Made by a program: the position numbers and the translations under genes
Assembly: GCA_964019135.1 (NCBI GenBank)
Contig: OZ025248.1
Span: 35,953,670 to 36,017,669, forward strand
Length of the DNA: 64,000 nt
Source of the DNA: Arenicola marina
Lineage: Eukaryota > Annelida > Polychaeta > Arenicolidae
Reading direction: 5' to 3'
Shown here: piece by piece, positions 44,455 through 56,752 of the stretch
How positions within the stretch are numbered: the first letter of the stretch is position 1
How the letters are laid out: each line of letters starts with the position of its first letter
The notes under the pieces: generated by a model
What the model saw: the letters and a program-made list of their open reading frames with translations, nothing else
Databases searched by the model: none
What the model was told of the DNA's origin: nothing

Positions 44455-46350
44455 CCTCTCGAGGGCATAATAGGGCACTTGTTAAGGTATTAGGGCCCAT
44501 ATCGGGCACTCATTACGGCATTAGTGTATATATAGAGCACTCGTTAAGGTATCAGTGTAAATATAGGGCACTCGTTAAGGTATTAGGGCCCATATCGGCA
44601 CTCGTTAAGGCATTAGTGTATATATAGGGCATTCGCTAAGGCATTAGTGTATATATAGGGCACCCGTTAAGGCATTAGTGTATATATAGGGCACTCGTTA
44701 AGGCATTAGTGTATATATAGGGCACTCGTTAAGGCATTAGTGTATATATAGAGCACTCGTTAAGGCATTAGTGTATATATAGGGCACTCGTTAAGGCATT
44801 AGTGTATATATAGGGCACTCGTTAAGGCATTAGTGTATATATAGGGCACTCGTTAAGGCATTAGTGTATATATAGAGCAGTCGTTAAGGTATCAGTGTAT
44901 ATATAGGGCACTCGTTAAGGCATTAGTGTATATATAGGGTACTCGTTAAGGCATTAGTGTATATATAGGGCACTCGTTAAGGCATTAGTGTGTATATATA
45001 GGGCACTCGTTAAGGCATTAGTGTATATATAGGGCACTCGTTAAGGCATTAGTGTATATATAGGGCACTCGTTAAGGCATTAGTGTATATATAGGGCACT
45101 CGTTACGGCATTAGTGTATATATAGGGCACTCGTTAAGGCATTAGTGTATATATAGGGCACTCGTTAAGGTATTAGTGTATACATAGGGCACTTGTTAAG
45201 GTATTAGTGTATACATAGGGCACTCGTTAAGGTATTAGGGCCCATATAGGGCATTAGTGTATATATAGGGTACTCGTTGGGGCATTTGTGTCCATATATG
45301 GCACTCGGTAAGGCATTAGTTTCTAAATACGACACTCGTTAATGCATTAGTGTCTAAATATGGCACTCGTTAAGGCATTAGTGAATTATAGGGCACTCGT
45401 TAAGGCATTCGTGAATATATAGGGCACTCGTCAAGGCATTAGTGTATATATAGAGCACTCGTTAAGGTATCAGTGTATATATAGGGCACTCGTTAAGGCA
45501 TTAGTGTATATATAGGGTACTCGTTAAGGCATTAGTGTATATATAGGGCACTCGTTAAGGCATTAGTGTGTATATATAGGGCACTCGTTAAGGCATTAGT
45601 GTATATATAGGGCACTCGTTAAGGCATTAGTGTATATATAGGGCACTCGTTAAGGCATTAGTGTATATATAGGGCACTCGTTACGGCATTAGTGTATATA
45701 TAGGACACTCGTTAAGGCATTAGTGTATATATAGGGCACTCGTTAAGGTATTAGTGTATACATAGGGCACTTGTTAAGGTATTAGTGTATACATAGGGCA
45801 CTCGTTAAGGTATTAGTGTATATATAGGGCACTCGTTAAGGCATTAGTGTATATATAGGGCACTCGTTACGGCATTAGTGTATATATAGGGCACTCGTTA
45901 AGGCATTAGTGTATATATAGGGCACTCGTTAAGGTATTAGTGTATACATAGGGCACTTGTTAAGGTATTAGTGTATACATAGGGCACTCGTTAAGGTATT
46001 AGGGCCCATATAGGGCATTAGTGTATATATAGGGTACTCGTTGGGGCATTTGTGTCCATATATGGCACTCGGTAAGGCATTAGTTTCTAAATACGACACT
46101 CGTTAATGCATTAGTGTCTAAATATGGCACTCGTTAAGGCATTAGTGAATTATAGGGCACTCGTTAAGGCATTCGTGAATATATAGAGCACTCGTTAAGG
46201 CATCAGTGTCTACATATAGCCCTCATTAAGGCATTAGTGTCAAAATAGGGGACTCGATATTAAGGCATTAAGGTCCAGACACTCATTAAGATGCATATAG
46301 GGTACTCATTACCGCATTAATGCCAGCATAGGGCACTCGTTAAACCTGAA
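44455..46350. repeat. 31-bp tandem array with TATATATA core, ~60 units, 774-bp higher-order repeat
   Basis: The unit is gggcactcgttaaggcatta, then gtgtatatata. A distinctive run (agggcccatatagggcatta, then a ttggggcatttgtgtccata unit and several tctaaata units) occurs at about 45237-45410 and again at about 46011-46185, shifted 774 bp. Edge units are diverged. The array holds no coding signal. Confidence 0.96.
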
Positions 46351-47209
46351 CTAGGTAAGCTACCATTAAAAGCAATTATATGGTCTGGTGCTTAACATGC
46401 CAACTCGAGTCTGCCTACATTACATACACAGTTGGTACCACGCAGACAGCATGTAGTCAGCGTACAATACAACTGTCATACCGTCCCACAACATGACAGA
46501 TACCCCGAATAATATTGCGAAACCCCAAAAACAGGATGAAAAAAACATGCAATAGCCATAAAAAATCCCAGACAGGACGTCCGTCCCAGCTGATGAAGAG
46601 CAGCACTGCCTGCCCTCCGTAAATAATACTAAAATGTACCGGAAAATACTGTTCCTGCTATACATATTTTCGCAATACGCCACCAAAAGCGGATAAAATA
46701 CATGTATATTTCATCAGGTGGCTTTCCCCGAGATTGGTAATTGACATCCGTTGACAGTCATTCTTGGCCTCATCATCAGCTCGGCCTACCTGGTGATCTG
46801 TCTGGACTCCTCCATAGATAGAACCTTGGGTTATATAACGCGGCACCAGTCAGCCAGGGCGGTTACAGGCAGGCAGATCACTGTGCCAAGCCCTCGGAGG
46901 TTGGTATTTATTCCATGTATCCGTATTCACAACTGCCATGTGTGTTTCCAATTGAATCGAAGCACTAATCCAGGGGGAAACAAGCTCACACCAGCGTTGC
47001 TGTTACTCTGTGCGTTGTATCCACTGGCGAAAGGTAGGTATGATGACAGGCTGGTTGGTTGGATAGGAGGCAAAGCTCAGTATTCATCAGATCTCGTAGC
47101 AGTCATCAGGGATCATTTCCTCGTCAGTCAGTCAGTCGGTCACCACGCGCGTACGCTGGGGGTGAGATCGCGTCACCACTCCTGCCCGGACCGACAGCTT
47201 GGTGGTGGT

Positions 47210-47269
<60 letters not shown>

Positions 47270-48479
47270 CTCCGTCCCACCACGAACCGCTTTGATCAAT
47301 CATCAACAACACAACAGCGCGTGACAGGAACTGACCACCGACCGTTGGAGGGGTGGGTGGGGGGGGGGGGTGTATGGGAAGAGGAGGAGGAGGGGACGAT
47401 GGAGATGGGGCGGGGGGGTTACTTGTCTTGCGTCTTGAGTTAAAGACGCGGCAAGCAGGAGTTACGGACGCGGCCCAAACGTTTGAACCACGTGGTTTGC
47501 TCCTCAGGCCAATGTTCGTGCGTCTGTCATGACGGTGGCCTGAGGCCAGCGATACGCAGCCTTGCCGCCAACCAGGGGCGGGCGCCTGTACATATTCCGG
47601 ATGTATTTATAATATATATAAAATATATATGTCAGTGTGTATATGCATGGCTACAATGGTAGATACAGCGCGCGTTCATCACATGGTGTGTTGTGGGGGT
47701 AGCTGGTACAGTGGCGACGGGGTATCCCAGGACGTCTTATTGCACGGACCTCAGCTGGCTCCTGCGAGGGGAAGGGTGGGAGAGGGGGGGGGGAGAGGGA
47801 GCAGGCTTGGGGGTCAATGGGGAGGGAGCGGCGGGATGGGGTCTGTGAAGAGGTGGAGCGAGGGGAGGCGAAGGGGAGGGATGGGGCAGAGGGGCAGGAG
47901 GGAGATGGGATCGGAAGCGGGGAAAGCGGAGCGGGGGGGGGGGGGTAGCTTTGTCATGGAGCCGAGGAGGTTGTGAGGGATGGGTGGTAAGGGGTGGGCA
48001 ATGGCGAGGTGGAGCAAAGATTAGGAGGGGGAGTCGACGGGGGGGGGGCAAAAGAGAGAATGGATAGGAAGTAGGGGGAGGGGGGGGGGGGAGCGGGGAA
48101 GCGGACCGGGGTGGGTAGCTGTAATGGGGAGTGGTTGGTATGGCGAGGTGGAGCGAGGGAGGAAGGTTGAGGTGGAGCGCGCGGCTAATCGGCGTGGGGA
48201 CATGGGGTAGGGCGTGGCGGGTGTCTATCGAAGAGGGTGGGAACCCCATGGGTATAAGGGGGCGGGCGGGCGCGTGGGCAGTGCCGATGAGGGTCCAGGG
48301 TGTCGTGGACGATCCGGAGGGTAAGCCCCCTGGGTGGCCGACCGCTGTGGGCTTGGGTTGTAAGGGCGGGGGGCGGGAGCCGGCTGTGTGGCTGGCCGGG
48401 CCGATACCAGGAGCAGCAAGTCACTTTAAGTCAGGCGGAGAGGGGGAAACTGCTGATCCACCGCAGGTCGCTGACCCCA
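46351..48479. other. single-copy DNA with (AG)n and long purine tracts
   Basis: A plus-strand frame from 46751 starts with a signal-peptide-like MTVILGLIISSAYLVICLDS, and a GTAGGT donor-like site lies at about 47034. No upstream promoter or homology supports a gene. 47350-48170 is strongly G/A-rich with many GGGG runs. Confidence 0.4.
47212..47261 (+). repeat. (AG)n microsatellite, 25 repeats
   Basis: This is an uninterrupted AG dinucleotide run of about 50 bp. It sits inside a larger purine-rich stretch, giving a homopurine/homopyrimidine segment. Confidence 0.97.
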
Positions 48480-49065
48480 GTGACTCCAGAACCATGGCAC
48501 GGGGCCCGTGACCACTCCGTAACCATGGAACAGGGACAGTGACTAATCTGTCGGTCAATAGCACTTGTGCTAATGTTTATTGTTGACTTTTATGTACTGA
48601 CGTCAAATGAAACTTTATCTTATCTGTAACCTTGCAGGGACCGTCACCACTCTGTAACCATGGAACAGGGACCGTGACCACTCCGTAACCATGGAACAGG
48701 GACCGTGACCACTCTGTAATCTTGTATTGGCACCGTGCCCACTCTGCAACCATGGAACAGGGACCGTGACCACTCCGTAACCATGGAACAGGGACCGTGA
48801 CCACTCTGTAATCTTGTATTGGCACCGTGCCCACTCTGCAACCATGGAACAGGGCCCGTTACAACTCTGTAACCATGGAACAGGGACCGTTACCACTCTG
48901 TAATCATGGAACAGGGACCGATACCACTCTGTAATCATGGAACAGGGACCGATACCACTCTGTAATATTGTACAGGGACCGTGACCACTCTGTAACCATA
49001 GAACAAGGACATTTACCACTCTGTAATATTGTACTGGGACCGGGACCACTCTGTAACTCTGGGAT
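48480..49065. repeat. 31-bp tandem array, interrupted once
   Basis: The unit is ccgtgaccactctgtaacca, then tggaacaggga. A three-unit (93-bp) block ending in a variant with cttgtattggcaccgtgccc occurs twice near 48710-48835. About 95 bp of unrelated DNA at 48550-48640, holding a perfect TGACGTCA (48598-48605), splits the first two units from the rest. Confidence 0.93.
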
Positions 49066-50237
49066 AACGGTCCCTTTATGGCTATATCTAGTCCCTACAT
49101 CTGAGACCTCTATATACAGTAAAAACCGCAGATGTTCGCCAAGACCGATACATGCTATTATTATGGTAATTATATTGGCACAATGGCCATTTGTGCCGAT
49201 AATATTCTGCCACGCAATAAATATCTCTCGCTATCTTTTTCGTACTCTCTTTCTTCTCCCCCTTCCCCCTCCCCTCCTCTCCCCCCTCTCCCGCTCTCTC
49301 TCTCTCTCTTTATATGTATCCATCTCATTACATATCACCTCTTGATCTCCACCTTCCTTTAGTTCTCCCCCTCTCTCGGTCACCTGAAGAGTGGAGCGGT
49401 TTGGTCAGAGTAGGGCTGCCACAGCAGACACTAATGTGGGTGACCCAGGCCGCTGGGTGTGGGAAGAAGGCGGCGGGAGAGGGTGGTGGGGGTGAATGCG
49501 GGTGCGCGGGTCGGCTAGGTAGGCATGGCCGCCACACAGCTGTCTCGAAGCACCTTAAATAAATGATGATCTCTCTGGTGTCGCTCTCCCAACCAGGGGG
49601 GCAGCTCCCCGGAGTCGTCGATGGAACACAAGAAACACCCGCCAAGACCCACAGCCACGTGTTAAAGGCTGCGAGGACCAATGACTAGGTGGAGGGTGGC
49701 ATCGGCGCGGTGAGGGGTCCCCCTCCAGCGCCCCACGCACCCGACCCTCATGGACTGGGTGGAGGGTGGCATCGGCGCGGTGAGGGGTCCCCCTCCAGCG
49801 CCCCACCCACCCTCCCCACCTTCATGGACTGGGTGGGGGGTGGCATCGGTACGATGAGGGTCTCCCCATCCACCCCACTCTCATGGCCTTCCCGCCCCAC
49901 CCAATGCACCTCACCTCAACACACCCCAACACCCCCGATTCATCCCACCCCACCCGATTTCACACCACCCCACTCACCTCAGCGGACCGAGACATAGAGC
50001 CCAGTTATCACATCCAGATGTTCATTTTTTTCAGGACAAAATTCATCATAATGGCTGAACTCTTGTGAAGAAGGTACCGACCGACTCGCTCAACCCATCC
50101 TCCGTGACGAGACAACTTCAACAACAACCGTATTCAAAATGCCTTGGATGACAGCCGCCAACAGTTAACAAGGCCTGTAAGTCAAATCATAAGTTACCCC
50201 TGAGAAGCGGCGTTCGATGCGTGCATTTCCGGTGTGC
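49066..50237. other. single-copy DNA with a 3-unit ~67-bp repeat
   Basis: About 49685-49860 holds three tandem copies of a roughly 67-bp unit (tggactgggtggagggtggc, atcggcgcggtgaggg, tccccctccagcgcc). A hairpin-forming ggcacaatggccatttgtgcc lies near 49178. No gene is supported. Confidence 0.55.
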
Positions 50238-50549
50238 ATCCCCCCTTGATAGGGGGGGGGGGGGGGCAAGAGGTATTTCCTTTCCTCGGGAATGGGATTT
50301 TTATTTGACCGTAAACTGGGAATGAAGGCAAATAACTCTTCGTGAACTGGGAATGGGGTATTAGCCAACCGTTGTGATCAAGGATTCTCATTAATCGCGA
50401 ACTGGGAATTTTATTATTAAATAACCGTGAATCGGGAAATCGCTAATTTATATCCGCCCTTCCTATGTATTTGGAGAGTTATCCTTTTTCGTGACTTGGA
50501 AATAAAAAAAATTATTCTTCGTGATCTGGAAACACGACCCCCCCCCCCA
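50238..50549. repeat. dispersed repeat E, copy 1, poly-G to poly-C bounded
   Basis: Starting at a run of about 15 G (from 50252) and ending at a C-run (50538-50548), it contains degenerate cgtgaactgggaat motifs. A distinctive segment ggtattagccaaccgttgtg, then aataaccgtgaatcgggaaa recurs in the copy at 51568-52021. Confidence 0.75.
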
Positions 50550-51567
50550 TAACACGGTTATTGTAAAGGTATAAAAACACAGTTAAAACAATTATCGCTG
50601 AAATATACTTGTGCAATGCGCGCATGGATTGAAGTAAACCCAACGACAGTGTACTTGTAGTCTGTAAAGTATCTGAGTCTATCTCACAACCGGCTAGTTC
50701 TAGATCTGCTCTATATTTCAGGTGTATCCCCTATCAGTCTGCCTATAATATGAACCATAGATTGCAGGCCGTGGATAGGGATAACCTGAGACTTGTTGTT
50801 TTCTTTCGCCCCGGGGGAAGTCAAATGTTTAATAAATCATGACCCAGCACTGGAAGGTTTCTTTCCGCACAGTCCGCTTTTATTGTCAATGAGTACCAGG
50901 GTTTACCCCCCCCCCCCCTTCCAGCCCACATCCTCAAGAGACTCCCTCCCCTCCTAGCTTACATCCTCCCAGACCCCCAGACCCCCAACCCACACCGCCT
51001 CACCTACAATCGGGTGGTCCATCTAGGGATGCTCCTGAATATACATTGCTCATGCAGGTTGAAACCGGATACATCCATAGCCTAAACAAACAGACCGAGC
51101 TCTGTTTTTGCTTTTAAATAATTTTATAGCTAACATTGTATGCGTGTGTGTGCATATCAGACAGACCTCTGACACAGACTGTGACACACAACGGCTCTAT
51201 ACCAGAGAGAACATCTTCTGTTTCCAAATTCAGCCGCTAGATGGCGACGTTGCATGGTAGTATGATGGCCTGCACACCACGACTCCCTCTAAGCGTATAG
51301 TCATGATATAACTACAATACGGATTCGTGATACGGCTACAATACGGCGTGTCACGCAGCCACACAATGCCGTACACGGATCTCCTTGAATAGTTAACGAC
51401 CCTTCGTGACTTATGGGGTATTTCCTTACAACGTGGGAGAGAAAAAAAGTGTAGTAAGACACTGGTGTTACAGGACACTGGTGGTACAGGACACTGGTAC
51501 AGGACACTGGTGGTACAGGACACTGGTGTTACAGGACACTGGTGGTACTGTACACTGGTAGTACTGT
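50550..51567. other. single-copy DNA; short 'ggtacaggacact' repeats at right end
   Basis: No gene is recognised. 51455-51560 has about nine irregular copies of acactggtggtacagg. A C-run lies at about 50909. Confidence 0.5.
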
Positions 51568-52021
51568 GGGGGGGGGGGGGGGGGAGGAGGCAGGGGGATA
51601 TCCGTTCCTCGGGATTGGCCTTTTCATTGGAATGGAATGGAATGTTGGTGTTTTAGGCCACTTTTGTGCACATACAGGCTAAATTGGGCCAAGGAACCTC
51701 CCGAGACGATGAAGGATGAAGGAATGAAACATGCCCCAGATTAGGTGCCCGAGCCCGGATTCGAACCCAGGACCTATTGATCTGCGGTCTAGTGCGCTAA
51801 CCACTACACCAGGGAGGCCCCCGCCTTTTCATTGGAATGGGAATTGGAATATTAGCCGACCGCCGTGATCGAGGATTATCATTCATCGTGAATTTTAATA
51901 TTAAATAACCGTAAATTGGGAAATGACCAATTTATATAATGTATCCGCCTCTTCCATTGTATACGGGGACTTCTCCTTTTAATTCATCCTGGAATAAAGA
52001 AATGTGACCCCCCCCCCCCCC
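51568..52021. repeat. dispersed repeat E, copy 2, with SINE B inserted
   Basis: It begins with a run of about 17 G and ends with about 14 C. Its internal sequence (tattagccgaccgccgtgat, aataaccgtaaattgggaaa) matches 50238-50549. SINE B (51636-51822) interrupts it; without the SINE and duplicated site it is about 250 bp. Confidence 0.78.
51636..51822 (-). mobile_element. tRNA-derived SINE, family B, copy 2 (young)
   Basis: This is a reverse-orientation 187-bp copy, about 98 % identical to 29685-29871. The A-box region ctggtgtagtggttagcgc and B box gggttcgaatcc are intact. It is flanked by an 18-bp duplication, gccttttcattggaatgg, at 51618-51635 and 51823-51840. It is nested in dispersed repeat E. 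Confidence 0.95.
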
Positions 52022-52734
52022 AGCCCCCTACAGTGGCCCAACCGCCCACAAAGACCAGCATACTTGCCGCGTCTCGGCCATATATATATATTACTCGCGA
52101 CAGATGACGTTAGTATGTCTAGTATGATTTCAAAATATTGATCAGAAATGTACTTCACACATTGTTTGATCTTGTTAGTGTTAATTTAAAGAAACGTAAG
52201 ATAAGATAACAATTTATTTAACGTCGGTATAATTGAAAGGGTAACATGAACATCTGCGCGTTATTAATTATGACCGACCAGGACATCCGGATGAACCAGT
52301 ATGGGTAGGCCTATGCAGGCCTATGTACCACGGATAATAATGATCAACGTGTAATTAATACATGTTAACTACTATTGTAGCAACATGAAGCTGTCACTTT
52401 ATTTTAATGTCCTCGATTTTATCTGCTTGATATAGATGAATAAAATGTACAAAATAAAACATATTGCACATATTTATTATTACATAAATGCTAAGGAACG
52501 TGATTAAACTACCCAAACACGGCAGCGATCTCCGGATTGTTATACATTTGAAAAACACAAAATAGTCACACCTACCAACACCAGACACCCAGTTCGGCAA
52601 TTTCCATTTAAAATATTTAAAGCAGCTGTCAGGTGAAAGTTGTTGCTTGTGCAAAGCTGACAAATTTACACAAGTTTGATTCATGGGGAAGATGCATTGA
52701 AATAGTGCAACAGAAGCCACCCTGATTGTTTCGG
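52022..52734. other. single-copy AT-rich DNA
   Basis: A 108-codon minus-strand frame (52394-52720) is present, but it has AT-rich chance-like composition and no supportable splice or domain signal. Confidence 0.45.
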
Positions 52735-53150
52735 ATAAGCGGTATGTCAGAAAACACCCCTAGCGTTGCTTAGAAGTGATGTGTCAGAAAGCACCCTTAG
52801 TGTTTCGGATAATTGGTGTGTCTCAAAGCACTATTAGTGTTTCGGATAACTGATGTGTCAGAAAGCACTATTCGTGTTTCGAATAAGTGGTGTGTCATAG
52901 AGCACCCTTGTATTTGTCAGAAGTGATGTGTCAGAAAGCACTATTGGTGTTTCTTAGAAGTGATGTGTCTGAAAGTACCCTTAGTGTTTCTTAGAAGTGA
53001 TGTGCCAGAAAGCACGATTGATGTTTCTTAGAAGTGAGTAGTCTGAAAGCACCCTTAGTATTTCACATAAGTGAGCCGTCAGAAAGTTACTCTTAGTGAT
53101 TCGGACAAGTGATGCCACAAAGCACGGATACGTGATGTGTCAGATAGGAC
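52735..53150. repeat. degenerate 37-bp tandem array, ~11 units
   Basis: The unit is about 37 bp (gtgtcagaaagcacccttag, then tgtttcggataagtgat). A subtype with tttcttagaagtgat is interspersed. Divergence is high, indicating an old array. Confidence 0.88.
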
Positions 53151-53690
53151 TCCTTAGCTTCAGCGTTACCATGTGGTGAAAAAAGAGTCACTGGTTTTGA
53201 GAGTCCATCTTCTGTATTAGAACCCGCGAAACCGATTATTGTAGTAAATGCGTGGCGTGAACATATCAGCTGAAACGTAGTTTGACCTAACCTGGAAGAT
53301 CGACCTTGTTATGGGACCCCCGTGGTATTGCACAAGGTACATTTTCTATCTAAACAGTTTGAAGATATCGCCAACACTTAACGACCGAGGCAAGGCGAAA
53401 TACAAGCGAATTACAAGCGCCCTCTGCCGTGGAAGAATGAGTTACAACGACCGGAAGCTCTCCCAACACGACCTCGTAACCCGGGTGATTTCGCTGAGCA
53501 CTGGGTCTCCGCCAGGGGGATACGCTGCCACGCTGCGTGGGGCCAGGCACCAGCCAACCCGGGTGATATACTCAGTTGGCCTAATCCCCGCCCCAGCCTC
53601 GTTCTGGTGTTATTACGGCGAAGCGACCCCCAGAGTCTACAGAGGCGCGAGCCCATTAACGCCAATACCGATTGCAATGTCATGTTTCAA
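53151..53690. other. single-copy, GC-rich in second half
   Basis: 53410-53690 is GC-rich, with aacccgggtgatnt at two places (about 53478 and 53558). Both strands show open stretches, but none is convincing as an exon. Confidence 0.4.
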
Positions 53691-53961
53691 TCTGCGTGTA
53701 GTGCGGCACAATGGCAGTCAGTACTCGGAACTGATTGCCCGGACATTAACCACCGCCAGGGAGTGCAGTACTCCAGCGGCGGTCAGTACTCGGAACTGAG
53801 GGCCGGACATTATCCACAGCCAGGGAGTGCAGTACTCTAGCGGCGGTCAGTACTCGGAACTGAGTCCCCGGACATTAACCACCGGCAGGGAGTGCAGTAC
53901 TCTAGCGGCGGTCAGTACTCGGAACTGAGTGCTCGGACATTGTCCACCGCCAGGGAGTGCA

Positions 53962-54400
53962 GGTTACACACCAATAGGTCGTGCGTAGAAAAGTACATAC
54001 CGTCAAGTAGTGCCTAAAATATGGTCGTATATCAGGGTTATATGGTTACTAATTGTTTCTGTCCTGGCAATTATTGTTTCTTTTAATAATGTTTGGCCAG
54101 GATCATGCCTGTTCAATTAATCTGTGACGAATTTAATGATGCATGCGGATGTTACGGGTGCGTGGTTCGGTCGATCTAATCACATGCTGATTCGCAGGGT
54201 GTCATACTATGGGCTGAAGCAAAAAATATCGCACGTCATCCTATGTTTTGCTTGTTTGTAAAATAAAGTTGGATAATTGCTCTATAATTTCCTATGGCCC
54301 ACATAGTCAAACATGGTTACCGATTTTTCTCTGGCATGGGGTTGAACATTTTGGTATTTCCATTGCTTATCATGGGGATGGTTTCTACTGGTGTGTAACC
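53962..54400. mobile_element. TIR DNA element F, copy 1
   Basis: The terminal repeats are GGTTACACACCAAT at the left and a matching ACTGGTGTGTAACC at the right. TGCA flanks both ends (53958-53961 and 54401-54404). The host 65-bp unit reads continuously (gagtgcagtact) when the element and one TGCA are removed, which proves insertion. There is no transposase frame. Confidence 0.88.
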
Positions 54401-54599
54401 TGCAGTACTCCAGCGGCGGCCAGTATTCGGAACTGAGTGCCCGGACATTAACCACCTCCAGGGAGTGCAGTACTCTAGCGGCGGTCAGTACTCGGAACTG
54501 AATGCCCGGACATTAACCACCGCCAGGGAGTGCAGTACTCTAGCGGCGGTCAGTACTCGGAACTGAGTGCCCGGACATTATCCACCGCCAGGGAGTGCA

Positions 54600-55011
54600 G
54601 GGAACACACCAATAGGTCGTGCGTAAAAAAGTACATACCGTCAAGTAGTGCCTAAAATATGGTCGTATATCAGGGTTATATGGTTACTAATTGTTTCTGT
54701 CCTGGCAAATATTGTTTCTTTTAATAATGTTTGGCCAGGATAATGCCTGTTCAATTAATCTGTGACGAATTTAATGATGCATGTGGATGTTACGGGTGAT
54801 TCGCAGGGTGTCATACTATGGGCTGTAGCCAAAAATATCGCACGTCATCCTATGTTTTGCTTGTTTGTAAGATAAAGTTGGATAATTGCTCTATAATTTC
54901 CTATGGCCCACATAGCCAAAAATATTGTTACCGATTTTTCTCTGGCATGGGGTTGACTATTTGGGTTTTTCCATTGCTTATCATGGGGATGGGTTTTATT
55001 GGTGTGTAACC
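54600..55011. mobile_element. TIR DNA element F, copy 2
   Basis: Homologous to copy 1, with a variant left end (GGGAACACACCAAT) and an intact right end (ATTGGTGTGTAACC). TGCA flanks are kept. It lacks about 25 bp present near the ggtgcgtggttcggtcgatc segment of copy 1. Confidence 0.88.
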
Positions 55012-55145
55012 TGCAGTACTACAGCGGCGGTCACTACCCGGAACTGAGTGCCCGGACATTAACCACCGCCAGGGAGTGCAGTACTCTAGCGGCGGTCAGT
55101 ACTCGGAACTGAGTGCCCGGACATTATCCACCGCCAGGGAGTGCA

Positions 55146-55555
55146 GGTTACACACCAATAGGTCGTGCGTAAAAAAGTACATACCGTCAAGTAGTGCCTA
55201 AAATATGGTCGAATATCAGGGTTATATGGTTACTAATTGTTTCTGTCCTGGCTAATATTGTTTCTTTTAATAATGTTTGGCCAGGATAATGCCTGTTCAA
55301 TTAATCTGTGACGAATTTAATGATGCATGTGAATGTTACGGGTGATTCGCAGGGTGTCATACTATGGGCTGTAGCCAAAAATATCGCACGTCATCCTATG
55401 TTTTGCTTGTTTGTAAGATAAAGTTGGATAATTGCTCTATAATTTCCTATGGCCCACATAGCCAAACATGGTTACCGATTTTTCTCTGGCATGGGGTTGA
55501 CTATTTGGGTTTTTCCATTGCTTATCATGGGGATGGTTTTTATTGGTGTGTAACC
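55146..55555. mobile_element. TIR DNA element F, copy 3
   Basis: Both 14-bp ends are intact (GGTTACACACCAAT, ATTGGTGTGTAACC), with TGCA flanks. It is closest to copy 2, sharing the same internal deletion, as expected if it arose by block duplication. Confidence 0.88.
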
Positions 55556-55660
55556 TGCAGTACTCCAGCGGCGGTCACTACCCGGAACTGAGTGCCCGGA
55601 CATTAACCACCGCCAGGGAGTGCAGTACTCTGGCGGCGGTCAGTACTCGGAAGTGAATCC

Positions 55661-56752
55661 TCGAACATGAACTACCACCAAACTACCAGAAGGGAGGGAG
55701 AGCGGCATTCAAACCCGGGCAAAGCTTGCTGTTCCGTGAGAACGTCGTAACTAACCCTGCACACGAGGCAGCGCGACAGGTAGACCAGACGTGTCGGAAA
55801 CAAGCCGGGAACAAACTAATACAGTTCCTCGGACACAACTAACCCAGCGACTCAGCCTTTTATTGAACGTACCAGCAGAAGCTCCACCTTGGGAACTTCG
55901 TCGTATGTCACACTTACATGGACCGGGATCGCAAACGGCAAATTACGTTGCACCATTGGACTGCCTTCCACTGACTTGATTACCTCGCATCAGACATACA
56001 TCAGGACAGATGCGCTCTGTGGGCAGTATTGTCCATGATTTACAGTCCACAATCAGTGCTTTCCATGGTTTGTTGTCTCCAGAATTGCCCATTTTATGTT
56101 GGAAGTGCCGTCGCATCGCTGTAAGTGTCTCTAGGGCCCGTGAGCTCGAAACGGTCTCGAATAGGATATAATATGCATGGGGACGGGCGAAATATTCTGC
56201 CCCGGCGTTTCAAAATTACGGGCAAAGACGCGAGGTACAGATTTGTTCTTAGCTCAGTCGCACTTCCTGCCTCCGACTGACTCCGCTTGGAGCGGCGTGA
56301 GGGTTTGGTGTTAGCTCAGCTGGCCATCATAATGCAAGCGTGCACGGTCGCGTTGCAGCCCGACTCTTCCCTCAAGCCGCGGGATATCGCATTTCAGTCA
56401 CCTGATACGGCAAGCGCTCATGGCGCTGAGTTGATGAGGATGTAGTATCTCTTGCATTATATTATCACCAATCATGCAGACGTGGTTAGCATGCGTCACG
56501 CGGGGGTCCCTGATAAAAGCAGAATACCTCAGTTGATGTACATGATATTTGCACTCCAGCTGGTAACGCAAGCACTTCGGCTCGAAATGTAACGGCAACG
56601 CCGCTATGTGCAAAGAATCCCCCCACAGGCCTACATGGAGGGTGTAGCAGTAAGGGTGGATGGGAGAGGGGGGTACTAGTTGAACGGGTTACTTCAGAAG
56701 GATACCAGCCAATGATGTTGGGTAATCGTTAATATGTCACAACCGTCAGTAT
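55661..56752. other. single-copy DNA
   Basis: No gene is recognised. Two agctcag-containing stretches (about 56250 and 56314) look like A boxes but have no B box nearby. Confidence 0.45.

Larger units (their letters stand above)
53691..55660. repeat. composite satellite: 65-bp minisatellite with three embedded TIR elements
   Basis: The 65-bp unit (actctagcggcggtcagtac, tcggaactgagtgcccggac, attaaccaccgccagggagt) appears in four clusters of about 4, 3, 2 and 1.5 units. These are separated by three homologous 410-439 bp elements. The element-plus-units block repeats with spacing of 638 and then 546 bp, so it was amplified as a block after the element inserted. Confidence 0.93.

Noticed and set aside
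46751-47443. Secreted protein gene starting MTVILGLIISSAYLV
   Set aside because: The signal-peptide-like start is suggestive, but the frame runs into an (AG)n microsatellite and purine tracts, and nothing else supports it.
56220-56330. Additional SINE from agctcag A-box-like motifs
   Set aside because: No B box or shared body follows.
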